Shown: piece by piece, positions 53,706 through 63,519 of the stretch | How the letters are laid out: each line of letters starts with the position of its first letter | Numbering within the stretch: the first letter of the stretch is position 1 | From: Comamonadaceae bacterium G21597-S1 | Lineage (GTDB): Bacteria > Pseudomonadota > Gammaproteobacteria > Burkholderiales > Burkholderiaceae_C | NCBI GenBank assembly: GCA_027214345.1 | Contig: JAPWHR010000004.1 | Location: 8,001 to 72,000, forward strand | Reading direction: 5' to 3' | DNA: 64,000 nucleotides | The notes under the pieces: model-generated | Databases searched by the model: none | What the model was told of the DNA's origin: nothing | Seen by the model: only the letters and a program-made list of their open reading frames with translations | Program-made: the position numbers and the translations under genes

Positions 53706-54746
53706 ATGAAATCAAGCAAACTGCAACTCGCCGCCGTCGCGCTGGCTGCCTTCGGGGCGATGTTGGCTGCTCCAGCCGCCCACGCGGGCAAGACGCTGGA
53801 TGCGATCAAGTCGCGAGGACAGGTCGTGTGTGGCGTCAACACCGGCCTGGCCGGATTTGCCGCGGCCGACTCGACCGGCAAATGGTCCGGCCTGGACGTC
53901 GACGTGTGCAAGGCACTGGCCGCCGCGACGCTGGGCGACGCCGAGAAGGTCAAGTATGTTCCGCTGACCGCCCAGCAACGCTTCACCGCGCTGCAGTCCG
54001 GCGAGATCGACGTGCTGGCGCGCAACACCACGTTCACGCTGTCGCGCGACGCATCGCTCGGACTGTCGATGACGGTCGTGAACTACTACGACGGCCAGGG
54101 CTTCATGGTGCCCACGCGCACCAAGATGAAGAGCGCCAAGCAGCTCAAGGGCCAGACCGTGTGCGTGCAGTCCGGCACCACGACCGAAAAGAACCTGACC
54201 GACTACTCCAAGGCCAACAACCTGAACATCAAGCCGGTTGTGTTCGAGAAGGTCGAGGCCGCCACCAGCGCCTACTTCTCGGGTCGTTGCATCGCGTACA
54301 CGACGGATGCCTCCGGCCTGTCCTCGGTCCGCACCAAGGAGGCGAAGGACCCCAAGGAACACATGATCCTGCCCGAGCTGATCTCCAAGGAACCGCTCGG
54401 CCCGATGGTGCGCCGGGGTGACGACGAATGGTTCGCGATCGTCAAGTGGGTCATGTACGGCATGATGGAAGCCGAAGAATACGGCGTCACGCAGGCCAAC
54501 GTCGACCAGATGAAGGCCTCCAGCGACGATCCGGTGGTGCAGCGCCTGCTCGGCGGTGGCAACGAAGACACCGGCAAGCTGCTGGGCCTGGACAAGGACT
54601 GGCTGGCACGCGTGATCAAGTCGGTCGGCAACTACGGTGAGAGCTACGACCGCAACCTGGGCCCGAAGACGGCCCTGAACCTGCCCCGCGGTCTCAACAA
54701 CCTGTGGAACAAGGGCGGGTTGATGTATCCGTACCCGGCGCGCTGA
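53706..54746 (+). CDS. amino-acid ABC transporter substrate-binding protein (AapJ-like)
   Basis: The 346-residue protein has a signal peptide (cleavage after AAHA) and the AapJ-type mature part: LDAIKSRGQVVCGVNTGLAGFA, WSGLDVDVCKALAAATLGD and the VCVQSGTTTEKNL segment. General L-amino acid binders of the Aap/Bzt type are about 340 residues. GGAGGAAC precedes the start. A strong terminator follows the stop, so the gene can be expressed more than the downstream permease genes. Confidence 0.9.
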   Translation: MKSSKLQLAAVALAAFGAMLAAPAAHAGKTLDAIKSRGQVVCGVNTGLAGFAAADSTGKWSGLDVDVCKALAAATLGDAEKVKYVPLTAQQRFTALQSGEIDVLARNTTFTLSRDASLGLSMTVVNYYDGQGFMVPTRTKMKSAKQLKGQTVCVQSGTTTEKNLTDYSKANNLNIKPVVFEKVEAATSAYFSGRCIAYTTDASGLSSVRTKEAKDPKEHMILPELISKEPLGPMVRRGDDEWFAIVKWVMYGMMEAEEYGVTQANVDQMKASSDDPVVQRLLGGGNEDTGKLLGLDKDWLARVIKSVGNYGESYDRNLGPKTALNLPRGLNNLWNKGGLMYPYPAR

Positions 54747-54770
54747 TCGACCGCTCGATCCGTGCAAGAC

Positions 54771-54815
54771 GCTGCTGCCGGAACGCATTCTGCGCCTCGG
54801 CAGCAGCTTTTTTTT
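54771..54815 (+). terminator. intrinsic terminator/attenuator between binding protein and permease genes
   Basis: GCTGCTGCCG (54771-54780) and CGGCAGCAGC (54798-54807) form a perfect ten-base stem and are followed by eight T residues. It lies 24 bases after the binding-protein stop and 40 before the permease start. Partial read-through would set a high ratio of binding protein to permease. Confidence 0.85.
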
Positions 54816-54854
54816 GTTCGCGCGTCTGCGCGCGAAGCATGAGAAGCAGTGCCC

Positions 54855-56030
54855 ATGACGGATAAAGCCCCCACGAAGAAGAACCGGTGGTCCTGGCGCA
54901 GCCAGGCGTTCCGCGGCGTCATCTACCAGATCCTGGCCATCGGTGTCGTGGCCCTGGCCGTGTGGTTCCTGGCCAGGAACACGATGATCAACATGCAGGC
55001 CCGCGGCATCCAGAGCGGCTTCGATTTCCTCGGCGATCCGGCCGGCTTCGATATCGGCGAGAGCCTGTTCTCGTTCGATTCTGCCGCCCCCTACTGGAAA
55101 GCCTATCTGGTCGGCATCGTCAACACCCTGCGTGTGGCGGTTCTCGGCATCATTCTCACGACCATCCTGGGCACGCTGATCGGCGTCGGCCGCTTTTCGC
55201 GCAACGCGCTGGTGCGCGGCCTGTGTTATGCCTATGTCGAGATGTTCCGCAACGTCCCCATCCTGCTGCAGTTGCTGATGTGGTACTTGCTGCTCACCGA
55301 GACCCTTCCCTATGTGCAGGACGCCGTGGTGCTGGGCCCGATGTTCCTGGCCAAGGGCGGACTGATCTTTCCCAAGCCGATCTGGGAGATCGGCCATCTG
55401 TGGGGTGCGCTTGGCCTGGTTGCAGGTGCGGTGCTGGGTTTTGCCTATCGCAACTGGGCCTATCGCCGTTTCGAGGCGACCGGGCAGTTGCGCAGCATGT
55501 TCTGGGTTCCGCTGGCGATCTGCATCGTCACCGGCGTGCTGGCCTGGTGGGCCGGCGGCGCCCCCCTGGATTTCGAGTTCCCGATCAAGGGCGACTTCTC
55601 CATCGAGCGCGGCGGTGCATTGACGCCAGAGTTCCTGGCTGTGTTGCTCGGTCTGACGATGTATACGGCGGCATTCGTGGCCGAAGTGGTGCGCTCGGGC
55701 ATCCAGTCGGTGTCGGCCGGCCAAGGCGAAGCGGCCGCGGCACTGGGACTGCACCCGCGCCAGGTGATGCGCCTGGTGACGCTGCCGCAGGCGCTGCGCG
55801 TGATCATTCCGCCGGTCACGAACCAGTACCTGAACCTGACCAAGAACTCATCGCTGGCCGTGGCCATCGGTTATCCCGACGTGGTGTCGATCGCCAACAC
55901 CTCGCTGAACCAGACCGGCCGCGCCGTCGAGGCCATCGCCATCGTGATGCTGGTCTACCTGACGACGTCCCTGTCCACGTCCTTGCTGATGAACTGGTAC
56001 AACGCCCGCGCGGCAATCCAGGAACGCTGA
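54855..56030 (+). CDS. amino-acid ABC transporter permease (AapQ-like)
   Basis: The 391-residue membrane protein has about eight segments and the EAA-type loop AAAALGLHPRQVMRLVTLPQALRVI near residue 295. The long N-terminal insert with RFSRNALVRGLCYAYVEMFRNVP and the split periplasmic region are typical of the AapQ class. It would pair with the next gene. GAAGCAGTGCCC precedes the start at ATG 54855; a GTG six bases earlier is in frame. Confidence 0.88.
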   Translation: MTDKAPTKKNRWSWRSQAFRGVIYQILAIGVVALAVWFLARNTMINMQARGIQSGFDFLGDPAGFDIGESLFSFDSAAPYWKAYLVGIVNTLRVAVLGIILTTILGTLIGVGRFSRNALVRGLCYAYVEMFRNVPILLQLLMWYLLLTETLPYVQDAVVLGPMFLAKGGLIFPKPIWEIGHLWGALGLVAGAVLGFAYRNWAYRRFEATGQLRSMFWVPLAICIVTGVLAWWAGGAPLDFEFPIKGDFSIERGGALTPEFLAVLLGLTMYTAAFVAEVVRSGIQSVSAGQGEAAAALGLHPRQVMRLVTLPQALRVIIPPVTNQYLNLTKNSSLAVAIGYPDVVSIANTSLNQTGRAVEAIAIVMLVYLTTSLSTSLLMNWYNARAAIQER

Positions 56031-56043
56031 TCGGACCGACACC

Positions 56044-57147
56044 ATGAGCGCACAAACGTTTGAACCGATCGCGCCGCGACCGGCGCCCGTCTCGACCGAA
56101 GGCCCGGTCGCCTGGATCCGTATCAACCTGTTCGGCGACTGGAAGACCGGCGTGATGACGATCGTCGTGCTGGCCGCGTTGCTGGCGGTCCTGCCGCCGT
56201 TCTTCAGCTGGGCCGTCATCCGGGCGGCCTGGCTGCCCGACTATGACGCCTGCCGCGTCGATGGTGCGGGCGCCTGCTGGGGTGTCGTGGCCGAGAAATA
56301 CCGCATCATCCTGTTCGGGCGTTATCCGTACGAAGACCAGTGGCGACCCTTGCTGGCGACCATCCTGATGCTGGCGCTGCTGGTGGGCAGCTGCACCCGC
56401 GCCTTCTGGAAATCCTGGCTGCTGCCGGCCTGGATCGTGATGCTGGCCATCTTCTTCACGCTGATGTACGGCAACGTGATGGGCCTGGAAAAGGTCGAGA
56501 CCGATCGCTGGGGCGGACTTCCGCTGACCATCATGTTGTCGGTGCTGTCGATGATGATGGCGTTTCCGATCGGCATGGTGGTGGCGCTGGGCCGGCGCTC
56601 GAGCCTGCCGGCGATTCGCACGGTCTGCACCATCTACGTGGAACTGATCCGGGGCGTGCCGCTGATCTCCGTGCTGTTCATGGCCTCGTTCATGTTCCCG
56701 CTGTTCATGCCGGTCGGCATGTCGATCGACGTGCTCGTGCGGGTGATCATCGGGATCACGCTGTTCGCCGCGGCCTACATGGCCGAGGTCATCCGCGGCG
56801 GCCTGCAGGCCATCCCCAAGGGGCAGATCGAGGCCGCCGCGACGCTGGGCCTGTCGTACTGGCAGACCCAATACAAGATCGTGCTGCCGCAGGCGCTGGC
56901 CATGGTCGTTCCCAGCATCATGAACAACTTCATCAGCCTGTTCAAGGACACCTCGCTGGTGACCATCGTCAGCCTGTACGAACTCACCGGTGCACTCGGC
57001 ATGGCGCTGAACTCCGACGCCAACTGGCGGCCGTTCAAGATCGAGGGTTACCTGTTCATCGCCCTGATCTATTTCGCCTTCTGCTTCTCGATGTCCCGCT
57101 ACAGTGTCTGGGTCGAGAAGCAGGTCAACAAGGGCAAGGCCCGATAG
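56044..57147 (+). CDS. amino-acid ABC transporter permease (AapM-like)
   Basis: The 367-residue membrane protein ends in the MetI-like module: [39 protein letters not shown] and the coupling helix [23 protein letters not shown]. It has a longer N-terminal cytosolic and periplasmic part than standard HisM-like permeases. It follows the AapQ-like gene by 13 bases. The two form the heterodimeric channel. Confidence 0.88.
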   Translation: MSAQTFEPIAPRPAPVSTEGPVAWIRINLFGDWKTGVMTIVVLAALLAVLPPFFSWAVIRAAWLPDYDACRVDGAGACWGVVAEKYRIILFGRYPYEDQWRPLLATILMLALLVGSCTRAFWKSWLLPAWIVMLAIFFTLMYGNVMGLEKVETDRWGGLPLTIMLSVLSMMMAFPIGMVVALGRRSSLPAIRTVCTIYVELIRGVPLISVLFMASFMFPLFMPVGMSIDVLVRVIIGITLFAAAYMAEVIRGGLQAIPKGQIEAAATLGLSYWQTQYKIVLPQALAMVVPSIMNNFISLFKDTSLVTIVSLYELTGALGMALNSDANWRPFKIEGYLFIALIYFAFCFSMSRYSVWVEKQVNKGKAR

Positions 57148-57196
57148 GCACCGCCAACCCAGGCGCCGCTCCATCACCCGTATCCGGACCCACACC

Positions 57197-57940
57197 ATGG
57201 CAGAACCCATCATCATCTTCGACAAACTCAACAAGTGGTATGGCAACAACTTCCACGTGTTGCGCGACATCGACCTGCAGGTCGCGCTCGGCGAGCGCAT
57301 CGTCATCTGCGGCCCGTCGGGCTCGGGCAAGTCGACGCTGATCCGCTGCATCAACCGGCTCGAGGAACACCAGGAAGGCCGGCTGGTCGTCGACGGCGTC
57401 GAGCTGTCCGACGACGTCAAGGCGGTCGACGACGTGCGCAAGAAGGTCGGCATGGTGTTCCAGCAGTTCAACCTGTTCCCGCACCTGACCGTGCTCGAGA
57501 ACCTGACGCTCTCGCCGATGTGGGTCGGCAAGATGCCCAAGAAGGACGCCGAGGCCAAGGCCATGGCCCAGCTCGAGCGGGTGCGCATCGCCGAGCAGGC
57601 GAAGAAATACCCGTTGCAGCTCTCGGGCGGACAACAACAACGCGTGGCGATTGCCCGGGCCCTGTGCCTGACGCCCAAGATCATGCTGTTCGACGAGCCC
57701 ACGTCGGCGCTCGACCCGGAGATGATCAAGGAGGTGCTCGACGTCATGGTCGAGATGGCCGATCAGGGCATCACCATGCTGTGCGTGACGCACGAGATGG
57801 GATTTGCCAAGGCCGTGGCCGACCGGGTGATCTTCATGGACCAGGGCCAGATCGTCGAGCAGAACACGCCCACCGAGTTCTTCAACAACCCGCAGAACGA
57901 GCGCAGCAAGGACTTCCTGTCCAAGATCCTGGGACACTGA
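57197..57940 (+). CDS. amino-acid ABC transporter ATP-binding protein (AapP-like)
   Basis: The 247-residue ATPase has Walker [10 protein letters not shown], the Q-loop [15 protein letters not shown], signature [15 protein letters not shown], Walker [15 protein letters not shown] and the H-loop VTHEMG. This is a classic GlnQ/HisP-type energiser. It is the last gene of the aap operon, 49 bases after aapM. Confidence 0.94.
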   Translation: MAEPIIIFDKLNKWYGNNFHVLRDIDLQVALGERIVICGPSGSGKSTLIRCINRLEEHQEGRLVVDGVELSDDVKAVDDVRKKVGMVFQQFNLFPHLTVLENLTLSPMWVGKMPKKDAEAKAMAQLERVRIAEQAKKYPLQLSGGQQQRVAIARALCLTPKIMLFDEPTSALDPEMIKEVLDVMVEMADQGITMLCVTHEMGFAKAVADRVIFMDQGQIVEQNTPTEFFNNPQNERSKDFLSKILGH

Positions 57941-58014
57941 CGGCGCTGCGGCGCCGCAACCCCCCAGCCGCACCGGCCCGCCACGGCACGCCTGCGCGCC
58001 ACCGGACCGACACC

Positions 58015-59010
58015 ATGCCCAAGGCCATCGCTCTCCTGCGCAGCGGCGCGATGCGGTCCGCCCGGCTGCTCGTGATCGCCACCGCCCTGACCGTGGCACC
58101 GGCCTCGGCCTTCGACCTGCAAGGCCACCGCGGCGCGCGCGGCCTGATGCCCGAGAACACGCTGGCCGGCTTCGCGCATGCGCTGCGGCTGGGCGTGAGC
58201 ACGCTGGAACTCGATGTCGCCATCACCGCCGACGGCGTGCCGGTGGTCTCGCACGACCCGGCCTTGAATCCGGCCTTGACCCGCGATGCGACCGGCCGCT
58301 GGCTGCCCGGGCCCGGCCCGCTGATCCGCTCGCTGAGCCTGCAGCAATTGCAGGCCTACGACGTCGGCCGGCTCGATCCCGCCAGCCCCTATGCCCGCGC
58401 TTTTCCAGCACAGCAGGCGCGGGACGGCCAGTCCGTTCCGACGCTGGCGTCGGTGTTTGCGCTGGTCCGGCGCCTGGGTGCCGATCATGTGAACTTCAAC
58501 ATCGAGACCAAGATCTTCCCGCACCGGAGCGACGACACGCCCGATGTCGCGCCTTTCGTCGACAGCGTGCTGGCGGCCGTGCGCGCTGCCGACATGGTCC
58601 AGCGTGTGAGCATCCAGAGTTTCGACTGGCGCAGCCTGCGCCGGGTCCAGCAGCGCGAGCCGGCCATCGCAACCGCCTACCTGACGACCGAATCGGCGGG
58701 TTTCAACAATGTGCGCGACCGCGCATGGACCGCCGGCATGGACTGGCAGACACATCCGTCGACGGCCCACATGGTGCGCGCCAGTGGCGGCGCGATCTGG
58801 TCACCGAACGCGCGCCAGATCGATGCCGCTGCCGTCACGGCGGCACGCGCGCTCGGATTGAAGGTGATTCCCTGGACCGTCAACGACGCCGCCGACATGG
58901 ACCGCCTGATCGGCTGGGGTGTGGACGGTATCATCACCGACTATCCGGATCGCCTGCGCGCAGCCATGCAACGCGCCGGCCTTGCGCTTCCTCCGTCCAT
59001 CCCTCCCTGA
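58015..59010 (+). CDS. periplasmic glycerophosphodiester phosphodiesterase
   Basis: The 331-residue exported protein has a signal peptide ending near APASA, then the GDPD fold: LQGHRGARGLMPENTLAGF, LELDVAITADGVPVVSHDP, FNIETKIFP and IPWTVNDAADMDRLIGWGVDG. It splits glycerophosphodiesters to glycerol-3-phosphate and an alcohol. It is 74 bases after the ABC ATPase; the link is probably positional. GlpQ-like, but the sub-family is uncertain. Confidence 0.88.
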   Translation: MPKAIALLRSGAMRSARLLVIATALTVAPASAFDLQGHRGARGLMPENTLAGFAHALRLGVSTLELDVAITADGVPVVSHDPALNPALTRDATGRWLPGPGPLIRSLSLQQLQAYDVGRLDPASPYARAFPAQQARDGQSVPTLASVFALVRRLGADHVNFNIETKIFPHRSDDTPDVAPFVDSVLAAVRAADMVQRVSIQSFDWRSLRRVQQREPAIATAYLTTESAGFNNVRDRAWTAGMDWQTHPSTAHMVRASGGAIWSPNARQIDAAAVTAARALGLKVIPWTVNDAADMDRLIGWGVDGIITDYPDRLRAAMQRAGLALPPSIPP

Positions 59011-59024
59011 ACTCCCCGACCCCG

Positions 59025-60155
59025 GTGCCGCCACTTCTGTATCTGCTGGCGGCCTGCAACCTGGTGATCGGCACCGGCGCGTTCAGCCTGGCCGGTATCC
59101 TGCAGCCGGTGGCGCGGTCGCTGCAGGTCAGCCTCGGAGCCGCCGGCCAGTCCATGACCGCCTACGCCGTGGCCTGCGCGGTATTGGCGCCGATGGTGCT
59201 GCTGGGCACCGGCCGCTGGCAACGCAAGGCCGCGTTGCAGCTGGCCCTGGTGCTGTTCGCCGGCGGAATGCTGCTGTGCGCCTGGGCCCCCGACCTGCCG
59301 ACCCTGCTGCTGGGAAGGGTGATGATGGGTACCGGCGCCGTGTTCACACCGATCGCCGCCAGCATCGCCGTGGCCATCGTGGAGCCGGCCTTGCGCGGAA
59401 AGGCCTTGTCCGTGACCTTCCTGGGCATGAGCCTGAGTTACGTGATCGGCCTGCCGCTGGGGGCCTGGCTGGGCCTGCGGTACGGTTGGCGCGTGCCGAC
59501 GCTGGCCATTGCCGCCTGCACGCTGCTGATGCTGGTCCTGGTGTCACAGCGGATGCCGCGTCGTGTCGATGCGCCGGGGGCCACGCTGCGTGGCCTGGGC
59601 GAGGTGTTGCTGCATGGCGAGGTGGTGCGCAGCCTGGGCCTGACGCTGATGTATTTCAGCGCCGTCTTCACCGTGTTCTCGTATTCCGGTCCGGTGTTCC
59701 AGGCGCTCAACCCGATGAGCCCGGAGCGCTTGTCGCTGACCTTGATGCTGATCGGCGTAGCGGGTGTCGCCGGCACGCTGAGCGGCGGCTGGGCGAACGA
59801 CCGCTTCGGGCCGATGCGCACCCTGCGCTGGCAACTCGCCGTGTTGTCGCTGATGATGCTGCTGGCGCCACAGACGGGTGGGTGTTACGCGGGAATGATG
59901 GCCGTGTTCATGGTCTGGGCCACCGCCGGCTTCGGCATGATGGCCCCGACGCAGGCGCGACTGGCCCGTGTCTCCCTGCACCAGGCGCCGGTGCTGTTCA
60001 GCCTGAACACGTCGATGCTGTATTTCGGCACCGCCTTGGGTGCCGCGATCGGCGGTGCCGCCGGCATCGGTCTCGGGTTCGAGCGCCTGCCCTGGGTCGG
60101 ACTGGGTTTCGCGCTGCTGGGCGGACTCACGTTCTGGCGCGGCGCGCGCCGTTGA
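59025..60155 (+). CDS. MFS efflux transporter (arabinose-efflux-like)
   Basis: The 376-residue protein has about 12 membrane segments with the LLLGRVMMGTGAVFTP motif-rich half and AWLGLRYGWRVPTLAI. The MFS motif GGWANDRFGPMRTLR is near 255. The start is GTG 14 bases after the GDPD stop; no nearby ATG fits. Substrate unknown; drug or metabolite export is likely from the sub-family. Confidence 0.82.
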   Translation: MPPLLYLLAACNLVIGTGAFSLAGILQPVARSLQVSLGAAGQSMTAYAVACAVLAPMVLLGTGRWQRKAALQLALVLFAGGMLLCAWAPDLPTLLLGRVMMGTGAVFTPIAASIAVAIVEPALRGKALSVTFLGMSLSYVIGLPLGAWLGLRYGWRVPTLAIAACTLLMLVLVSQRMPRRVDAPGATLRGLGEVLLHGEVVRSLGLTLMYFSAVFTVFSYSGPVFQALNPMSPERLSLTLMLIGVAGVAGTLSGGWANDRFGPMRTLRWQLAVLSLMMLLAPQTGGCYAGMMAVFMVWATAGFGMMAPTQARLARVSLHQAPVLFSLNTSMLYFGTALGAAIGGAAGIGLGFERLPWVGLGFALLGGLTFWRGARR

Positions 60156-60315
60156 ACGCCCGGCCGTCGCGGGTCTGTGGGGGCTTTACCCGCGCGCTGG
60201 CGGCACGCGCATCGTGCGCACGGCAATGCCCCTTTGCACCATGCACCATCCATCGTGCCACGCCGAATCTGGTACCCTCATCGGGAACACCCGCAACCAA
60301 ACAGGAGTCATTGCG

Positions 60316-60633
60316 ATGGACAACGAACATACCGAGCTCAACCAGCAGCAACAGCTGGTCACCGACATGAAATCGGTGATCGCCGACGCCGAGGACATGT
60401 TGCAGGCAACGGCAGACCAGGCGGGCGAGAAGGTCGCCACCATGCGAGCGCGCATCCAGGAACGGCTGCACGGAGCCAGGCAGCGTCTGGGCGAGGCCGA
60501 GGCCGCACTGATGGCCAAGACCCGGGCCGCCGCGCGCGCCACCGACACCTATGTGCACGAGTCGCCCTGGACCGCCGTCGGCATTGCGGCCGGCGTCGGC
60601 CTGCTGGTCGGCCTGATCATCGGTCGCCGCTGA
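60316..60633 (+). CDS. DUF883/ElaB-YqjD-like membrane-anchored protein
   Basis: The 105-residue protein has a helical body with LVTDMKSVIADAEDMLQAT and a long amphipathic stretch, and ends with a TM segment VGIAAGVGLLVGLIIGRR. The final GxxxGxxxGxxxGRR pattern is typical of the family. YqjD associates with ribosomes at the membrane in E. coli; in this organism it is unproven. GGAGTC precedes the start. It leads a three-gene set. Confidence 0.87.
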   Translation: MDNEHTELNQQQQLVTDMKSVIADAEDMLQATADQAGEKVATMRARIQERLHGARQRLGEAEAALMAKTRAAARATDTYVHESPWTAVGIAAGVGLLVGLIIGRR

Positions 60634-60671
60634 TTTCCCCGCACCATCCAGTGCCGGGGGGCGACGACACC

Positions 60672-61076
60672 ATGCCAGCGCAGGGAGCACGCGAAGGTCT
60701 TCTGGCCAGTTTGCAGAACCTGTCCATCACGCTGATGGCGATGCTGCAGACCCGCGTCGAGTTGCTGGGCAACGAGGTCGAGGTCGAGAAGCTGCGCATC
60801 ATGCGCATGTTGCTGCTGGCGCAGGCCTTGATGTTCACCGCCACCATTGCCGCGCTGCTATTGGTGGCGCTGCTCACCCTGTGGCTGTGGGAGTTGCGAC
60901 TGGGCGTGCTGGGCGTGTTCACGGTCGGATTCGCAGTCTGCGCCGTGCTCGCCTACCGGGCGCTGATGCAGATGGCACGGCGCGACGACTCTCCGTTCGC
61001 GGCCAGCCTGGGCGAATTGCGCGAAGACCTTCAGCGCCTGCGAGAAGCGTCCGGACATGCAAGAACGTCTGATTGA
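60672..61076 (+). CDS. YqjE-like (phage holin family/DUF1469) membrane protein
   Basis: The 134-residue protein has two membrane segments (about 48-69 and 75-97) joined by a short loop, and a helical N-terminus QTRVELLGNEVEVEKLR. It matches the YqjE family, wrongly called phage holin in many annotations. It follows DUF883 by 38 bases and overlaps the next gene by 20 bases, so it is translated with it. Confidence 0.84.
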   Translation: MPAQGAREGLLASLQNLSITLMAMLQTRVELLGNEVEVEKLRIMRMLLLAQALMFTATIAALLLVALLTLWLWELRLGVLGVFTVGFAVCAVLAYRALMQMARRDDSPFAASLGELREDLQRLREASGHARTSD

Positions 61077-61374
61077 ACTGCAGTTGCGGCGCGGGCGGCT
61101 GCTTGAGCGGATCGCCCAACAACGCCGGACACTGGCCGTGCAGACACGACCGGTCACCCGGGCCTTGCATGTCGGCGACCGGCTGGTCGACGGGTTCGAC
61201 CGCTGCAAGTGGTTCGCGCTGCAGTACCCGCTGACGGTCACGGCGGTGGTCGGCGCGCTGGTGATCCTGCGTCCGGCCACGGCGATGCGCTGGGCCCGCC
61301 GGGGTTTCATCGCCTGGCGCACCTGGGGTGCGGTGCGCACCGCGCTGCCGGGTTTCCTGTCCCGATTCCTCTGA
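61057..61374 (+). CDS. YqjK-like protein
   Basis: The 105-residue protein has a basic, Arg-rich N-terminal helix (IELQLRRGRLLERIAQQRR) and a membrane segment (YPLTVTAVVGALVILRP). The family accompanies YqjD/YqjE. Its start lies 20 bases inside the preceding gene. Function unknown. Confidence 0.78.
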   Translation: MQERLIELQLRRGRLLERIAQQRRTLAVQTRPVTRALHVGDRLVDGFDRCKWFALQYPLTVTAVVGALVILRPATAMRWARRGFIAWRTWGAVRTALPGFLSRFL

Positions 61375-61381
61375 TTCCCGC

Positions 61382-61423
61382 AGCGTGCCGCCATCGCGCC
61401 CGTGGCGCGCATGGCTGCACGCT
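61382..61423. terminator. long imperfect hairpin between convergent genes
   Basis: AGCGTGC (61382-61388) pairs with GCACGCT (61417-61423), with an inner pairing of GCCAT and ATGGC. It spans the gap between the YqjK-like stop and the cytochrome stop. No T-run; a bidirectional terminator is possible. Confidence 0.4.
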
Positions 61424-62709
61424 CACTGCGGCGCGGTACCGCGATAACGGCTCACGTCGAGTTCACGCACCGGATCGGCCCGATTGCCCCACGCCGAACG
61501 GATATGGGTCAATACGGCGGCCACCGAACGGTCGTCGAGTTCGAGCTTGTAGGGCGGCATGCCGAACGGGCGCGGATGGCCTTGCGTGGCGGGCGCGAAT
61601 CCGCCGTGCAACACGACCTGCACCAGGTTTGCGGTATTGGCCATCGTCACCGCGCGGTTGCCGGCCAGCGCCGGATAGGCACCGGCCACGCCCTGGCCGT
61701 TGTCACCATGGCAGCTTGCACATTGCTTGTCGTAGATGTCGGCACCCATGGCCGAGCCCGTGGCCACGGCAGCGTTGCGCTCCGGGAGCGGCGGCTCCTT
61801 GTCCTGCGACAGCGACTGGAGGTAGACCGCGATCGCGCGCAGGTCAGGCTCGGTCAGGTGCTGGGTGCTGTGCAGCACGACCTCGGCCATCGGGCCGATG
61901 ACACTGGCCGATCCGGAAACGCCGGTCTGCAACAACTGAACGATGGCCTCGATGGTCCAGTCGCCCAGCCCCGCCTCGGACGCCCGCACCAAGGACGGCG
62001 CATACCAATTCTGCATCGGCATCGGTCCGCCCGAGAGGTCCAGGCGATCGTCTACCGCACCGAGCAGGTTGCGTGTCGTGTGGCAGGTACTGCAATGGCC
62101 CAGTCCGCGCACCAGATAGGCGCCCCGGTTCCAATCGGCATCACGGGCCGGATCGCCCTGGAAAACCGTCGGCTTGAAATACAGCGTGCGCCACGCCGCC
62201 AGTGCCAGCTGCGAGTCGTACGGCCAACGCAAGGCATGCGGGCGGTTGGGCTGGCGCACCGCCGGCAGGCTGCGCAGGTAGGCGAACAAGGCGTCGGCAT
62301 CGTCCTGGCTGACCTGGGTGAAGCTGGTATACGGGAAAGCCGGCACCAGCAGGCGTCCGTCCTTGGAGCGACCCTCGTGCATGGCGCGCCAGAAGTCGAC
62401 CGAGGTCCAGGTACCGATGCCGGTTTCCCGGTCCGGCGTCAGGTTGCTCGAATACACCGTTCCGAACGGTGTCTCGATCGCCCGCCCGCCGGCGTACGGC
62501 GCGCCACCGGTCGGCGTGTGGCACAACATGCAGTTGCCCGCGCGCGCCAGGTAGGCGCCTTGCGCGATCCGGCTTGCGTTCGGCTGCGGCGCAGCACCGG
62601 GCAACGACGCGGGTGCCTGCGACGGACCGGCACGCCACCACCACAGGCCGGCGGCCACCACCAGCGCCACGAGCACGATAAACACGGCGCCGCGACTGCG
62701 CCGACTCAT
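61423..62709 (-). CDS. tri-heme cytochrome c (alcohol dehydrogenase-type)
   Basis: The 428-residue protein has an N-terminal membrane anchor (FIVLVALVVAAGLWWW) and three heme c sites: CMLCH (residue 60), CSTCH (near 205) and CASCH (near 330). Spacing resembles the cytochrome subunit of membrane alcohol/gluconate dehydrogenases, but no dehydrogenase subunit is adjacent. It overlaps the upstream gene (ATGA). It likely takes electrons from a periplasmic donor to a terminal oxidase. Confidence 0.85.
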   Translation of the reverse strand: MSRRSRGAVFIVLVALVVAAGLWWWRAGPSQAPASLPGAAPQPNASRIAQGAYLARAGNCMLCHTPTGGAPYAGGRAIETPFGTVYSSNLTPDRETGIGTWTSVDFWRAMHEGRSKDGRLLVPAFPYTSFTQVSQDDADALFAYLRSLPAVRQPNRPHALRWPYDSQLALAAWRTLYFKPTVFQGDPARDADWNRGAYLVRGLGHCSTCHTTRNLLGAVDDRLDLSGGPMPMQNWYAPSLVRASEAGLGDWTIEAIVQLLQTGVSGSASVIGPMAEVVLHSTQHLTEPDLRAIAVYLQSLSQDKEPPLPERNAAVATGSAMGADIYDKQCASCHGDNGQGVAGAYPALAGNRAVTMANTANLVQVVLHGGFAPATQGHPRPFGMPPYKLELDDRSVAAVLTHIRSAWGNRADPVRELDVSRYRGTAPQ

Positions 62710-63515
62710 CGGGACGGCCCTGCGAGTTCCGGCGCGCTGCCGCACGCGGGTCGCGCGCGCGCACCCTGGGCATCGAGCGCGCCGGCGGCAACCGCATGGG
62801 TGTTGGCGGGCAGGGCTTGCGCGGCCAGCCAGCTGCTGATGGCGGCAACCTCGTCGACCGTCAGGCTGCGCGCCACCTGCGCCATGCAATCGGGCGCGCC
62901 CGCATGGCGCTGCCCGGTCTTCCAGGCTCCGAGCTGCGCGTTGATGTAGTCGCGCGGCAAGCCGAGCAGGCCGGGCACATGGGGCAACACTCCGGTCAGC
63001 GCGGCGCCGTGGCACGCGGTGCATGCAGCCAGCCTGCGTTGCGGATCGCCCTGCTCGATCAACGCCTGCGCCACCCTGGCGGACTGCACCGACAGGTTCG
63101 ATGCCGCCGGCGGCGGGTACGGCAACTCGAGTGCGGAAAAATGCTGCGCGATCTCGCGCAGGTAATCGTCACTGAGAACAGTGACCATGCCGGTCATCAG
63201 GGCATAGGAACGCCGCCCGTCCCGGAAATTGCGCAGCTGGTTGAACAGATACCCCGCCGGCTTGCCGGCGATGCGCGGGAAGTAGACATTGCCCTCGGCC
63301 CGGCCGTCCTTGCCGTGGCAGCCGGTACAGGCCAGCATGCGCTGCGCCATCGAATCCTCGAACGGCGCGGCACCGGCGGCCGGGCCCAGTACCAGCAGCC
63401 ACGCGCCCAGGCCGATGCACCGGGCCAGACGCCCCAGCCACGCCCGGCCATGGCCCCGGCTCAGGGTCAGGATCTGCCGGGAGCCCGTCGCGGGACGCCC
63501 GCCCGACAAGGGCAC
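62706..63515 (-). CDS. di-heme cytochrome c4-like protein
   Basis: The roughly 269-residue protein has a hydrophobic export signal (IGLGAWLLVLGPAAGAAP) and two heme sites: CTGCHGKDG near residue 63 and CTACHG near 165. Segments FPRIAGKPAGYLFNQL and VPGLLGLPRDYINAQL are typical of cytochrome c4. The start is uncertain: GTG 63515, five bases after the preceding gene stop, is my choice; GTG 63545 overlaps it. The stop overlaps the tri-heme gene. Confidence 0.8.
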   Translation of the reverse strand: MPLSGGRPATGSRQILTLSRGHGRAWLGRLARCIGLGAWLLVLGPAAGAAPFEDSMAQRMLACTGCHGKDGRAEGNVYFPRIAGKPAGYLFNQLRNFRDGRRSYALMTGMVTVLSDDYLREIAQHFSALELPYPPPAASNLSVQSARVAQALIEQGDPQRRLAACTACHGAALTGVLPHVPGLLGLPRDYINAQLGAWKTGQRHAGAPDCMAQVARSLTVDEVAAISSWLAAQALPANTHAVAAGALDAQGARARPACGSAPELAGPSR

Positions 63516-63519
63516 GGCG

